64,000 nt of DNA, from the NCBI GenBank assembly GCA_013423325.1, contig BLJB01000119.1:186001-250000 (forward strand), read 5' to 3'. Numbering within the stretch: the stretch's first letter is position 1; the number at the start of each line of letters is the position of its first letter. The notes under the pieces were generated by a model, which was not told the DNA's origin, did not search any database, and was given only the letters and a program-made list of their open reading frames with translations. A program made the position numbers and the translations under genes. The DNA is from Usnea hakonensis. Lineage: Eukaryota; Ascomycota; Lecanoromycetes; Lecanorales; Parmeliaceae. Shown here one piece after another: positions 45,111 through 56,432 of the stretch.

Positions 45111-45627
45111 GAGAGCACGAGCAATGCAAGGATGCAATATTTTTTGATTTGCGATACGGTCGTGTCTCAAGAGGATTCAGCCTCAGCATTCTAGGCCAGA
45201 ATCTCGGAGCAGCGGTGTTATCACATGCATCTTGATGATCCTGTCGTAGCCAGACCTCCAATTCCATCAACCTTTATCTCATCTCGATACCTGTTCAATG
45301 TCCGGTATGTATCCATCCGCCTTTCATCTACTACTATGATCTGAGCCGAAGAGAAGCTAAAACCAGTCGAAAATCAACAAGTATCCTTCATTTCAAAGTT
45401 GTAGGTAGAGTCCGTCGCATGATGACAACCCGGCCCTTGATCAAGTACTGAGATGGCTTGAACGAGGTTCAGATAGGCTTCGAGCGCAAATCAGGAATTT
45501 CGAGCTTTTGGGGCACTGAGAAACCATACATGAGTGATATAGATACTACTGAATCTCTTACGTGATTCGAGGACCGGAAAATTCTCAACGTTGCAAAACA
45601 TATCCAACGCCCTCCTCGACACCCCTA
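45111..45627. other. 3' flank of the acyl-CoA dehydrogenase gene
   Basis: 517 bp, nothing coding seen. Confidence 0.5.
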
Positions 45628-46220
45628 CCATGCGAACCTCATCTCGAAGTGCCAATCTCCTTTCTTCTGCTCTTACAGCTCCTGAAACTTGGTCGCAATA
45701 TTCTACGGACTATTTACCTCCTGCTCCGACAGCTGCGCACCCACAATTACCAACGCCACGTGCACGACACGCTTGTTGTCCGCCCCGCCAACAGCTTTAC
45801 CAGGCTCACTTGCGCTGTCTTGGCTATGAGAAAAGAGAACACGGGTGCAAAAGATTGATGGATGAGTGCCGACGACCTCACAAAAAGTGCCGGGTGAGCA
45901 TCCGGGTGAGACTCGGCCACAGCCTTCAAGTGCGGCACAAGTAAGGTGGCGGTCGTGCAGAGCCCCATATTAGAGGCTCGTAAAGAATGCGAGGATGTCC
46001 GTGTGGCTGTACTGCCCAAACATGAGGTAGTTGATACGGGCAACATTGTAGAGAATTACTTCTGGGACTCTCGGCTCCGAGACGGCTTTCTTGAGGGCAG
46101 CTGTCAGAGTGGCCTGGTCGTCGGTCACGTCGGCGACGTACGTGTGTATCGAGGTAGTGGAGGCATCAGAGCTGACGAAGGTTACATTGCGGGAGAGGTT
46201 GGCGTCATATGGGGAAGAAG
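45628..46220 (-). pseudogene. Short-chain dehydrogenase pseudogene
   Basis: On the minus strand the conceptual protein is spread over more than one frame. First part: DANLSRNVTFVSSDASTTSI, YVADVTDDQATLTAALKKAV, PEVILYNVARINYLMFGQYS, then TAA. A one-base shift continues with MGLCTTATLLVPHLKAVAES, HPDAHPALFVRSSALIHQSF and VFSFLIAKTAQVSLVKLLAG. A further shift gives NKRVVHVALVIVGAQLSEQE, a TAG, NIATKFQEL, a TAA and EQKKGDWHFEM. This is the order of a fungal NAD(P)-binding SDR (Asn in place of NAG, SS-x-x-x active serine region, K in the AK pair, terminal NIA-x-K-F-x-E-L). The Rossmann glycine motif is missing at the 5' end. Two frameshifts and two stops mean it is not functional. Confidence 0.7.
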
Positions 46221-46871
46221 AGGGGGATGTGAACTGAGCTGAGTGAAGCTATAGACCATGAAGAGTCGGGTATGTGTGAGCTGATCATGGGGTCTGATGG
46301 GGCCATTGTGGTGAGAGGCGTCGGTGTTCATCGGTATTAGTCGGGCAACGGCCAGTTTTGAACGCAAAACTATCTCTGACAGCGGCTCAAGAAGCCTCGG
46401 CAATCCTTTGCAAAGCACATGACCGGCTTTTGTCTGAGCAATTGGTGGGATCTAGAGCTTATCAGGCTACAAAGCATCCATCCAGATCTTCTGGAGTCGT
46501 ATTGCGAAGGAAAAGATTTCCTATGATTCACCCATCGATACATCTGAGATGTTTCGTCAAGCCTTGCAGCACAAAATATTCGGCAATCTCTGCCGGAGGC
46601 ATATTCAAAAGGGGTCCAAGCTGCTGCCTCGAAAGAAGGACCGCTTTATATGATTCGTGCAACTGATTGATGCGGCGTGCTGGCACAGACACCAATCGGA
46701 ATATGACGACTTTGCCCGGTCATTGTTTTATTGCACTATTAAACTTTAGGCTCAAGAGCAAACTCACTCATCGCCTCACTAGTATATTACTTGGTTGAGC
46801 TCTGCTGTTCCGTCTTGTGTAGTCTTGCTTTCTCATTCGCCTTCAAAGTACATCCAGTCGTCTTCGGTAAT
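46221..46871. other. Spacer with possible degenerate coding fragment
   Basis: 651 bp. On the plus strand around 46545-46670 a frame reads DVSSSLAAQNIRQSLPEAYS, KGVQAAASKEGPLYMIRATD with in-frame TGA codons just upstream. It may be a piece of a decayed gene; family not recognised. Otherwise no gene seen. Confidence 0.35.
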
Positions 46872-48257
46872 ATGGCTTCTGCGTTCGGATCAAATGCAGC
46901 GACAGATACAGATCTGCCCCACGATTCACTAGTCAGCCATATTATAGGGATCTGTTCTGCAATGCTAGCACTCGTTACGCTCGTGGTTGGCGCTAGGTTC
47001 TGGGTTCGCTTCAAGCTCGTAAAGGGCAGAACCGGGGTAGATGACTGGTGCATCCTGGTGGCTTGGGTACTAGCGGCAGCTTATGATCTTGGTCCGATCA
47101 ATCGTAAGTACTTAATGAGGATGCTCTAGTCTTTTCTGTAGGCTTTAGCTCTTCACCAATCTCTAGCGCTCGTAGACTAATTGCACGACCAGAAACGAAA
47201 TTTGGACTTGGCCAGCACATCTATGATCTGCCACCCGAGACCAACTCTAATGCTTCGCTTCAGGTGAATCATACTGAAGAAAAATTGGGCGAGATATGAC
47301 AAATGCTAAATGCTGACTCCAGCGAAAGCTCTACTACTCCGGCGAAATATTGTACTTTACCTGCGTGGGAATGACTAAGATAGCGATACTCAACCTCTAC
47401 CTTCGTCTCGCCGTGCAAGGAATATTCCGAAAGATGGTTTGGGGATGTATGGCCTTTGTGATTCTTAGCACCACCGCCTCTACACTGGCCAGTACGTTCC
47501 AGTGTACACCCATTCACAAGGCGTGGAACGCGATCCCTGGATCTTGCATAAACGTCAATGCACTCTTCTTTGCGAATGCTGCATTAGACATCTTTCAAGA
47601 TGCAGTCATCTATGTCCTTCCCATGAGAATGCTCTATCACCTACAAGTTCCCGGGAGGCAGAAGATTGCTCTCATGGGCGTCTTTGCAGTGGGTGGTTTT
47701 GTCGTTATCACTGGCGTCATCAGACTCAACTTCTTGAAAAAAGCGCAAAACACCCCCGATCCTTCTTGTAAGCTATTACTCTTCCATTTAGTCCTCCTTA
47801 CCCTTTTTCCTCCTTCTGAAAAATACTATGTCTGACAGAATACACAGACAACAACTCCAACGGAGCCGTTTGGTCTTCAATTGAATGCAACATCGGCGTT
47901 GTATGCGCATCTATGCCAACCTTCAAGGCCCTCAGCGACCGCTTTTTCCCCGGCCTGATGGGGCACAGGCGCACCCCTGTGGAGAATACGCCTGTGGAGA
48001 TCTCCGCAACCGGGAAAAAGGACCTTATACGAAGAGTCGATCAGAGTGAAATCGAGCTTGAGCACGGCTGTGGCTGGAAAGACTCTTACGTGAACAAGTA
48101 TGATGGTAACGGCTACAGTGTCACAGCGGGAGCCAAACCTGCTTTCCAAGCAAATAGTAGCGAAGAGCGCTTGAGGGGCCTAGAAGCCAATGATGCCCAA
48201 ATCGGGGGTATCTGGAAGTCTACAAGTATGATGGTCAATGCTGGTGAAGGTCTATGA
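46872..48257 (+). CDS. Rhodopsin-domain (Pth11-like, non-CFEM) integral membrane protein
   Basis: Four exons: 46872-47103, 47193-47263, 47323-47767, 47848-48257; introns 89, 59 and 80 bp; 385 residues. This seven-helix fungal family contains Pth11-like receptors and membrane proteins of secondary-metabolite loci. Helices: IIGICSAMLALVTLVVGARF, DDWCILVAWVLAAAYDLG, GEILYFTCVGMTKIAILNLY, MVWGCMAFVILSTTASTLAS, NAALDIFQDAVIYVLPMRML and IALMGVFAVGGFVVITGVIR. Family marks: RTGVDDWC, TKFGLGQHIYDLP, STFQCTPIHKAWN, LPMRMLYHLQVPGRQKIALM, NGAVWSSIECNIGVVCASMP then TFKAL. No N-terminal CFEM cysteine domain. The fourth exon must start at 47848 because the earlier acceptor would create a stop. The C-tail is short and polar. 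Ligand unknown. Confidence 0.85.
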
Positions 48258-49485
48258 TTGCGTGGATGGGATGTTTCAATCTATGTGCTTGATTGAAATC
48301 ACTAATATCATGGAGTCGTTGAAAGGACAGCATGATGTTGAGCTATTCCGTTTGATACATTCCTTCATTATATTTTCCAGCATTTGTAATTGTCGCAATG
48401 GTCTTCCGTAGGTATCCTTGTTTGGTTTGCCCAGACATACTCCTCCGCTGGAAGCCGGACTACATTGTCGTTTCATCTGTATCTAATCAAACATGTACCC
48501 CAGGACAAGACACTGGATATCCCTCGTCGACATTCCCCAATCGTCGCAATCGACTGCATTAATGGTTATAATCAAATGAAATTACTGACAACGTACGGGA
48601 CTGTTCGATGCAACGCGAAATCTCCGAGCCACTGCAAAACCAAGCCAATCGCAACACAAAATGAACCTCACCGGGGGTTCAGGCCTATGTCTACCTCCTT
48701 CATCACCCATATTCATCGAACTCTGTTTTTTGAGCTTCATGCCGTCAAAGCTCCAAACTCTGTCGTGATCTTGGCTCGTTTCAACCGGGTACTGGCGCTT
48801 AGAGAAACACCAAATCTTTGGGGCGGCAAATTGAAACCTTTTGAAACACCAACGCGAAACCGCATACAACTGCATCGCAATCTGCTTACTCGGCCGCCAA
48901 GAACAGTGCCATTGTCTCCAACACCGTCTTTACCAACCCGCACATCGTCACCATGCTATTCGCAATGGAGAACTTCGACTTTGCCGCTGGTTTGATAAGA
49001 AACAATGGATTACATAAACGGGCGACTCAGCGGCTGACTCGATAGCCACAGATCATGTGAATACATGGAAGAATGAGTTCGACGTCATCAACGTTGATTA
49101 GTGTCATGCGAGAGCTTGCTGGAGCCGCCATGACATTAGAAACACTGCGTGTTTCGGACAAATCACTCCTGCCAAAAGGCGGGCAAGTCAAAATAAGCCG
49201 GACTTCAGTCAATGGCCCAATACCGTCCGCGTCGGAATAATAAATGCAACGATCCTTCTGAGATCCAATCTACTGCGTGCGGGGCAGATCGCAAGATTGC
49301 GTATCTTCGCGGCAACATGGTATGATAAAGAGAGGGGCTCTCGCACAAATCCGTTGGTCCCGTGCACTCGTTGCTACGAGTCTGAGTCTCCTTGACGGAC
49401 GACGAGTCACTCATTCGTTTCTGATCGATCCTCCGGCGAGGATTTCACATTCATTTTGCATCTTCGTCCCCACCATCTTCACGAA
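48258..49485. other. Intergenic region
   Basis: 1.23 kb without a convincing gene. A plus-strand frame ending at about 49041 (AKNSAIVSNTVFTNPHIVTM, LFAMENFDFAAGLIRNNGLH) has protein-like character but no start or partner exon I can support. The last 80 bp are a C/T-rich leader. Confidence 0.4.
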
Positions 49486-51191
49486 ATGCTTTCCTCTTGT
49501 CCTTCAATTCCTTCACTCCCAGCCATTTTCCTGCTCTTCACAATCACCTTGGTCCCTACTGCTGCTCAATCAAGTTCCAATCCTATTCTCACCTCTTCGT
49601 TCACCTGGAATCCCAATTGCGGTTCCACAGTCGCCTGCGGCCCTTCTGCCGCCGGCTACCGTACGTAATTCCCCGACTGATCCTTCCTTTTTCGCTATAG
49701 AATGAAGTATCAAGATATGTCTCGAGAGTAGAGCGCACCTTCGACTCCTACTAAAGCCTGTCTTGTAACTCCATTCATTACCTCACGTCAAATAAGCAAT
49801 GCTGACTCTTACATTCACACAGAGTACGTATTCCTGAGTACCAATATCCCCTTCTGGAATATATCTTGAGACCTTGTAACATCCTTGAGACAACAAATTT
49901 TGTAGAGGCCTTCAACTTCAACCTGGATCTCAATCTTGCAATACTGACACCACAACCGTGATCTAGCGGCACAGGTTTCGCAGCCTCCAACAACCTCACA
50001 TACGCCGGCTGTGACAACCTTGGCGGCGACAAGGTCGATTGTAACGCCGCCAGCATAGTATCCGGCGTCGGCAAAGGCTGTGGTCAATGCTGGCACATCA
50101 CACCCCAGAGTGACTGGTTCCCCTCAAACGGGCTTTCCGTGGGTACCAGTGTGGTGGTGCAGATTAACGACCAGTGCACGGATCCCGGGTATTGTGACCA
50201 GACTGAGGCGCATCCGGTCAACACGGGCTACGGCAAGGAAGTGCACATTGATCTCTGTGCCGCGAGCGGGGTTACGGCGCAGTTTTTTGGAGCAGTAGGG
50301 CCCGGAGTGGTGATTGGGTTGGCGCAATTGTTGCCAGATTGCTCGGCGTTGGATAATGGACCGTATGGATCCGCTTTGGGCAGTCTGGATGGCTCGTCGA
50401 GTGCGGCATCGAGTTCGTCATCGAGCTCTAGTAGTGGGTCATCTTCAAGTTCTGCGAGCGAGTCCTCGTCAAGCTCTGCAAGCGAATCGTCTTCATCTTC
50501 TGAAAGCGATTCTTCTCCCTCATCAGGCTCAGGAAGCTCTTCATCGTCAAATTCTGGGAGTGATTCCTCCTCTTCATCCGCCAGCGGGTCATCAAACTCC
50601 GGAAGCTCTTCGTCATCAAACTCCGAGAGCGACTCTTCGTCGAGCTCAAACAGCGGATCATCCTCAAATTCCGAAAGCTCTTCCTCATCAAACTCCGGAA
50701 GCTCTTCGTCTTCAAACTCCGAGAGCGACTCTTCGTCGAGCTCAAACAGCGGATCATCCTCAAATTCCGAAAGCTCGTCCTCATCAAACTCCGAGAGCGA
50801 CGCATCCTCAAAAGTCGCCGATAACCCCTCAGCCCCTGACGCCGCACCCAGTGGCATTGCCAGCGGAAATTGGACTTGGACCGGTTCCAAAATAGCCAAG
50901 CACAAGCTATCAAGTGGCCATGAAGAACAGAAAGCCGCCGCCAAGGTCGTTATTGGAGGAGGAGGAGGCGGCGGAGGCTCCAATCCAGGATCCGAAGACG
51001 TCAGCATCTCCTCGTCAACCTCTTCTTCTCTAGCCCCATCTCCGACGCCGACGACGCTGGTCCCTGTAGTCAGTAGCAGCACTACCTCGGCGCCTGTCAG
51101 TTCAAGCTCTGCGGCGGTCCCAACCGATGAGCAGGATGGAGATGACGAGGATGATGACTGTGATGATGATGACGACGTTGGCGAGTTGTGA
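49486..51191 (+). CDS. Secreted DPBB (RlpA/expansin-like) protein with serine-rich repeat tail
   Basis: Model: exon 1 49486-49660, exon 2 49975-51191, 463 residues. The 314-bp intron is long and may hide another small exon, so the first join (AAGY-R-FAASNN) is provisional. Residues 1-27 are a signal peptide (LPAIFLLFTITLVPTAAQ). The domain that follows has paired cysteines: NPNCGSTVACGPS, LTYAGCDNLGGDKVDCNAAS, GVGKGCGQCWHITPQSDW, SVVVQINDQCTDPGYCDQTE and the barrel-type VHIDLCAASGVTAQFFG. G-x-x-C-G-x-C-W and the later VQINDQC fit a double-psi beta-barrel. From about residue 185 to 330 it is almost only Ser with Glu/Gly/Asn/Asp, probably O-glycosylated, then G-rich and Ser/Thr-rich, ending in an acidic run. 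No GPI signal. A cell-wall-loosening or plant/wall-interacting role is inference. Confidence 0.75.
50601..50792 (+). repeat. 96-bp tandem duplication in the serine-rich tract
   Basis: Units 50601-50696 and 50697-50792 differ at two positions by my reading. Each encodes 32 residues of the SSSSNSES type. The flanks contain shorter, more diverged copies (AACTCCGGAAGCTCTTC, AACTCCGAGAGCGAC). The period is a multiple of three, so copy change keeps the frame. Confidence 0.9.
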
Positions 51192-52538
51192 ATTGATGGA
51201 TTTTTGACGATGCATGGAAAAAGTACTATTGGAAAAAAATTCCCTCAGGACTCGTGTCCGAGGCGGGATAGGTCAGACGGAAAAAGACATTAGCAAGACC
51301 AATATACGCCTTGTATATACGAATAACGAGAGTCCGGCTCTCGAGCTAGCCGCCATCGCATTTCCAACAACAAAAAAAAGGGACTACGTGAGAGAGAAAA
51401 AAAACGATCCCTGACCCTATCCTCACGTACTTTCCCGATATTCCTAAATAGTACCGTAGCATCACACTGCCTTCCCCCTTTCCCCAAAGCCCTCACCCGT
51501 GCCATCGCAATTCGAAGCCACGAGGGCGACGACAAACCCCTCCAAACAATTTCCAAGATCTGAGAAGATCCTCGTAGTCAAAGCGAATGCATTATACTGG
51601 AACCGCAGGCCCTTGTAAGATACGAGATCTCATTCCTTCATTGCGGAGTCACTGAACCCTTCCTTACAAGACAGCCGCGCCCAACACACACAGCAGCAAT
51701 CACAACTTTTATAACTCCGCCAAGGTGTATGCAGTTCCAATAACCCCCATGAGACGAAGAACCGAAAGATCTGAAAACGACGTTGATTCCAGTCCGTAAC
51801 CACACAACGCTCTTGAAAGATACCAAAAGACCGACACCCGGATGCATCTATCGGACTGCTTGCACATCTTTCTTTCACCCTCGGCACACATCCCGATTTC
51901 TCAACAAGATCACTATGGTGAGAACCATGCCATTGAGCCAGATGAGATTTCAGAAGAAATACCATCCATCCATAGACCGCGTGATTTGGTCCCTAGCAAC
52001 AAGAAAGATCTGTTTGAATGAAATGGAGACGGGTAGTGATTTTGATAAACTAACTAGTATGACAGGTCTGTATGTATATATATAAGCAAGCAACCGGCTA
52101 TGTGTTCCCCTATCTGTACCGTGCTGGGCTGATTAGAAGCCAGAGACTTCTATGGGCGCCAGCTTATATAGATAGATGAGTGAGTGAGGATACCATTGGG
52201 CTAAATGGAATGGTGAGCTAGCTGGTCGAGTGGATGGAGTGATGTCGGGGTCGTCTTTTGGAGAATTTGGCTGGGGGTTAGTGGATGGCCAAGGTGATGG
52301 AGGGGTATCCGTCGGATGGATGGACGGCTGTTTATGCTGTTGTTGATTGAGAAAGCTGCCGATGGGATTGTGGGATTGACGTCGAAGGATTGAAGATTAA
52401 AGCTCGAAGTAGTCCCGCGTAAGGAGGGGGGGGCTGGCTGGCGAGTGACGATAGGAGGACTGCCGACGGGTGGAACAGGGTAACAGCAATGAAACATCGC
52501 GGCTACCAATCAAGCATCACGACCACATTGCATCATCA
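51192..52538. other. Convergent intergenic region
   Basis: 1.35 kb without a supported gene. Contains A-rich stretches (51371, 51400), TATATATATAAGC at about 52074 and a G-rich tail near RIB3. Nothing else seen. Confidence 0.5.
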
Positions 52539-53295
52539 TCAAGCTCTGCCATTCAAATCCATCACCCCAACCTCCCTCTCCACATAACCCACCAGATCCT
52601 CAATCGTACACACCTTCAACCCCCACCTCTCCCCAAACCTCAAACACCCATCCCTCCTCATCATCCCCCCCTCCCACCTCTCCGCCCTCCCATCCACCCC
52701 CTCCCCATCCTCCACCAATTCACAAATAACCCCCGCAAGCCTCTTCCCCGCCAACCTACAAAACTCGACCGCCGCCTCCGTATGTCCCTTGCGTTCCCGT
52801 ACACCGCCGTTACGCGCACGGAGGGGCAAGACGTGGCCTGGTCGGCGAAAGCTCTTCGCGGTAGAAGTGGGTGAAGCGAGCTGTCGACATGTCAGGGCGC
52901 GGTCGTGTGCGGATATACCGGTTGTTATGGCCGGGTCGGAGGCGTCGATGGAGATGGTGTAGGCGGTGCAGTTGGGGTCAGCGTTTTCGGATGTCATTTG
53001 GGGGAGGTCGAGGGTCTTTGTGAGGGGGTGGGGTACGGGAGCGCAGATGAGGCCGCTGTGGGAGGTGGGGTTAGTGGAAGGCGCGGGGAGAGGGGGGGGG
53101 GGATGGAACGTACCTTGTGTGTCTGATCATGAAGGCCATTTTCTCTGTCGTGACATCTTCAGCGGCTATGATGAGGTCTCCTTCGTTTTCGCGGTCCGTT
53201 GAGTCGAGGACGACGATGAATTCGCCGTTGCGGAAGGCGCTGATTGTTGAGTCGATGCTGTCGAAGTGGAGCTTCGATTCTCCATTGAGTGACAT
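52539..53295 (-). CDS. RIB3: 3,4-dihydroxy-2-butanone 4-phosphate synthase
   Basis: Two exons on the minus strand: 53295-53114 and 53055-52539, with a 58-bp intron; 232 residues, the usual fungal length. The enzyme converts ribulose 5-phosphate to the four-carbon precursor of lumazine in riboflavin synthesis. Seen: FRNGEFIVVLDSTDRENEGD (acidic metal-binding R-E-N-E-x-D), LIIAAEDVTTEKMAFMIRHT, SGLICAPVPHPL, TAYTISIDASDPAITTGISA, HDRALTCRQLASP, SFRRPGHVLPLRARNGGVRE, RKGHTEAAVEFCRLAG and the C-terminal MMRRDGCLRFGERWGLKVCT. All motifs that define DHBP synthase are present. No GTP cyclohydrolase II domain is fused. Acting in the cytosol as a homodimer is known from the family. Confidence 0.93.
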
Positions 53296-54097
53296 CTGAA
53301 GGCGGTAATCCTCCTGCAACAAGTTTCACCGCACTTCTGCTTCAGAATCTCATACGGTTGGAGAATGTGATTGAATGGGAATGCTCCCTCGCGTCTGTCA
53401 GGGTTGATCTGTCCGAGGTTTCTTCAACGCCTTCGGATTTAAGATTTACGCAACGTGGGAGAGAGCATGAAGGCCTGGACGTAGAATTTTGAGACGGCGG
53501 GCGCTGATGAATGGATGAGAAAGCAGATTGCTAATGCTGGAAAGGCCATGTCGTAAGCAGCGAAGGTCTGAGGCTCTTAGATCCGGAGCAAGCCGAGACG
53601 AGGCGCCGAGGACCTGTGCCGTAGATCGTAGATCTTTAAGGTACCTTATCGTGGCCCCAAAATGGCCCCCGCAGCAGGCATCAGATGCATCCCCTAATTG
53701 GCTCTAAGTGCCCGTAAGAGGACCCCACAGGCCCCGTTATCCAACTGCTACTTTAGATAGAACAATGATTTGACATGATTCCTTGAGGAATATTTCCTTA
53801 GTACAAAAAGGGTCTTCTTATAAGGAACTACCTTGTGGGGGCCACTTAAGGGTCGGGGTTACCTAATTAGGGAGCAGCCGTTGTCCACCTTACCAGGCGC
53901 AGTCAAGATGAATACTGCAGCCGAAACCTTTATGGCATCGGTCTTCTCTCTACAATGTGGAGGCATCTCTCGCAGTGGGACAAATTTCGGGTCTCAAGAC
54001 AGCCCGTCTAGACATTCAATTGTTCTAAGTTGTGTAATGTTTGACTTACGCCCAATTTGCGATGGACCTTTTCAAGCAGCTACCTATGTACAACCGC
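53296..54097. other. Intergenic region
   Basis: 802 bp without a supported gene. Around 53636-53660 a palindromic AAGGTACCTTA and near 53680-53860 several GGCCCC/CCTTA words. Nothing coding seen. Confidence 0.5.
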
Positions 54098-56432
54098 CTA
54101 ATCACCACCGCCACTGACTGCACGCTTCCGCACCAGGATTTTCGTGAACGGATTTGGCAGCCTCATTCTGCCAAATATCAAAAATGGCTGCGCTGTCGGA
54201 TTCACTAATTTGATTTCATAGTCGAGGATAAGATGCGAGAGGATCATCTTCATAATCACGGAGACGTAAAAGCGTGCTGGGCTATCAATCACATGATTGC
54301 GTTAGTCATGGCAGTAAGAGAGTATCAGGGTATGATCAGGCTGCGCAGCAATACGCTCCAACCCTCTAAAGCGAATGGTGACATTGATGGGAAGGAGCAC
54401 TATAATGAAACCTGGACAAGGACTAATAGAATGACTTACCAAGCGTGCTGAATTGACCCCCAAAAGGGGAATTCGTAACTCGGATGCGTGAGTCTAGATT
54501 TGGATGTGCCAGTGTCTTCATCGACGAAACGAAACGCTTCGAACGACATGGCACGGGGCCAAATGCTCTCATCCCGCATGAGCGAGATTTGTGGTATGGC
54601 GAGCCAATTGCCAACCGGTACATGATAGCCATCAGGGGAAGTATACGGGACCATGACTGTGCGAGGTGCGCTGACTTTAACGGTCGGCTTCACATTAGCA
54701 CAGGGAATGAAAATCTAGCGCTCAATCTTTCCCTCGCGTGGAAGCGGGGGCCAACTTACGGATTGGACCTGGACTCAGGCGCGCAGTCTCTTTCACGAAG
54801 CTATCGAAATAGGGCATCTCCTGATTTAAGGATCCAAAGGCCATGTCTTTGCACTCTACAGCTTCAGCTTTGAGCTTGTCATAAAATTTCGGGTGCTTGC
54901 AGAGATTATAGATACAGAATTGCGCAACCTAGGCTGGAGCGTTAGCCTTGGGTGATCAGTTTCAGAGGTCTTTCGTACCATTGGGACCTGAAATGCACTT
55001 GCGAACAGAAAACCGAGCGTAATCTTGGCGATTGCAGCCGCGTCTTTAATCTTGGCCATTTCGGCTGTCCACTGACTGATGTTCCCTTCTGTTTGCTGGT
55101 ATCGTTGTCAGCACCTTTGATGCAATTTGATGGGATATCTCACGAACCAATTTTCCTTCTTTTGAATGCTGGCCTTCGAGAGCTTGCCAGGTCATCCACC
55201 TCAGATGATTATAAACCGTTTTTCGTGTCAAACCGAATCCCATTGCTACTGGACCCATAACCCTGCACGTCGTGAGCTCCAAGAAGTATCGTACGCATTG
55301 TAAGGAACAACTGACGGTAGAAGGAAGCCTGGGAGGAGGGCCAGAATTGGGAAAGCTTGCGCACAGCTCCAGAAAAAGTTCATGGTATTGTCGAAGACCT
55401 CGGAGCGGTTTGCTGAACGTGGCGTCAGTCAAGTGCTTTAAAAGCAGAGGATGTCGAGAACAACCTTCATCCTCCCCGAAAAAGGCAAAAACATTCACTC
55501 GATTAAAGCTGCGTAGGAGTGCTGGCATGAGCCGGACTTCTCTCCATTCATCCTGATTGTGTTTGGGATTATCTGGTCAAAAACACTTCGATCAGTACGA
55601 ACGACCATCATGATCAAGGAAGTTTTTAAAGCACATACATACCATCCAGAGGTGCCATTTCCAGGGCCACTGCCTCCTTGATACGCAATCTCAAGGAACT
55701 GCTCATCCCAGGAATTTTTGCCCGAAGCTTGTTCTTTAGCACGCCAACCGTGACACGAAATGATTCACTCTTGGGACCCTTGTGCTCGGGCGGTACTTGA
55801 TGGTGGCCCAAGATTGGCTCTGTCAATGCAAGCTAGCATGTTTTAGCAGAGATCTACTCATACCTTATAAAAGCTAGTCAAGACTTAGGGTGTGTACTTC
55901 ATGTAGCGCCTCTTCACTTGACAACACGGACTCAGGTTCACATTCCAAGTTTCTGAGCTGGTCACGATCCGAGACGAAGACAATCCAACGATCAGTCATC
56001 GGAATGGCGAACGGTTTTCCACCAGACTTAGAAGGTCAGAGGTTTCACAGTAAGGTTGGAATTCTTTGCACACACCTTGTCATATGCCTTTTGGAGGAGC
56101 GCCTCGGAATTGAAAATCATGCATAACGCCGTCACCCACCTACCCAGCGGCGTCGGGTATGCTGCAATGGTCAGGTTGGACTACTAAGATGGTTAATAAA
56201 TGTTTCAATCGCATTGTTTCAGTGATAATCATACTGGTGCCTTCCACCAAAAATTATACAAGAGAGCCGCTACTTGCGAGACCAGAACAGCGCAGACGAA
56301 ATAGGACCAAAGCCAATGCCAGCCAGGGAAGGCATTGAAGACGCTCAAGCTCGAGAAAAATGGTAGCAGCTGAGATGTTGCAGGAACAGGCTGTTCGAAG
56401 ACAAGTTCCGCATTTAGATCGGATGCGTTCAT
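54098..56432 (-). CDS. Cytochrome P450 monooxygenase with atypical heme loop
   Basis: Eleven exons on the minus strand: 56432-56235, 56180-56076, 56026-55885, 55819-55643, 55572-55399, 55355-55316, 55262-55115, 55071-54979, 54928-54760, 54674-54440, 54281-54098; 554 residues. Exons 1-8 have less certain borders. N-terminal membrane anchor in WLWSYFVCAVLVSQVAALLY. Family blocks: GGKPFAIPMTDRWIVFVSDR, WREVRLMPALLRSFNRVNVF, LLKHLTDATFS, I-helix AKITLGFLFASAFQVPM, K-helix MPYFDSFVKETARLSPGPI (E-x-x-R present), LSAPRTVMVPYTSPDGYHVP and heme loop PFWGSIQHA-C-PARFYVSV. The proximal cysteine codon is split by the 158-bp last intron. Compared with FGxGRxxCxG, the loop has Ile for the Gly, Gln for the Arg and Ala for the last Gly. 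Substrate unknown; no biosynthetic cluster nearby. Confidence 0.8.

Noticed and set aside
48390..48995. 201-codon plus-strand open frame
   Set aside because: Starts from a non-ATG codon, has no recognisable motif and unstable composition; probably chance.
50228..51082. 285-codon minus-strand open frame rich in Glu/Asp/Leu
   Set aside because: It is the mirror of the Ser-rich repeat tract; TC-rich serine codons read as GA-rich acidic codons on the other strand. No start context or independent motif.
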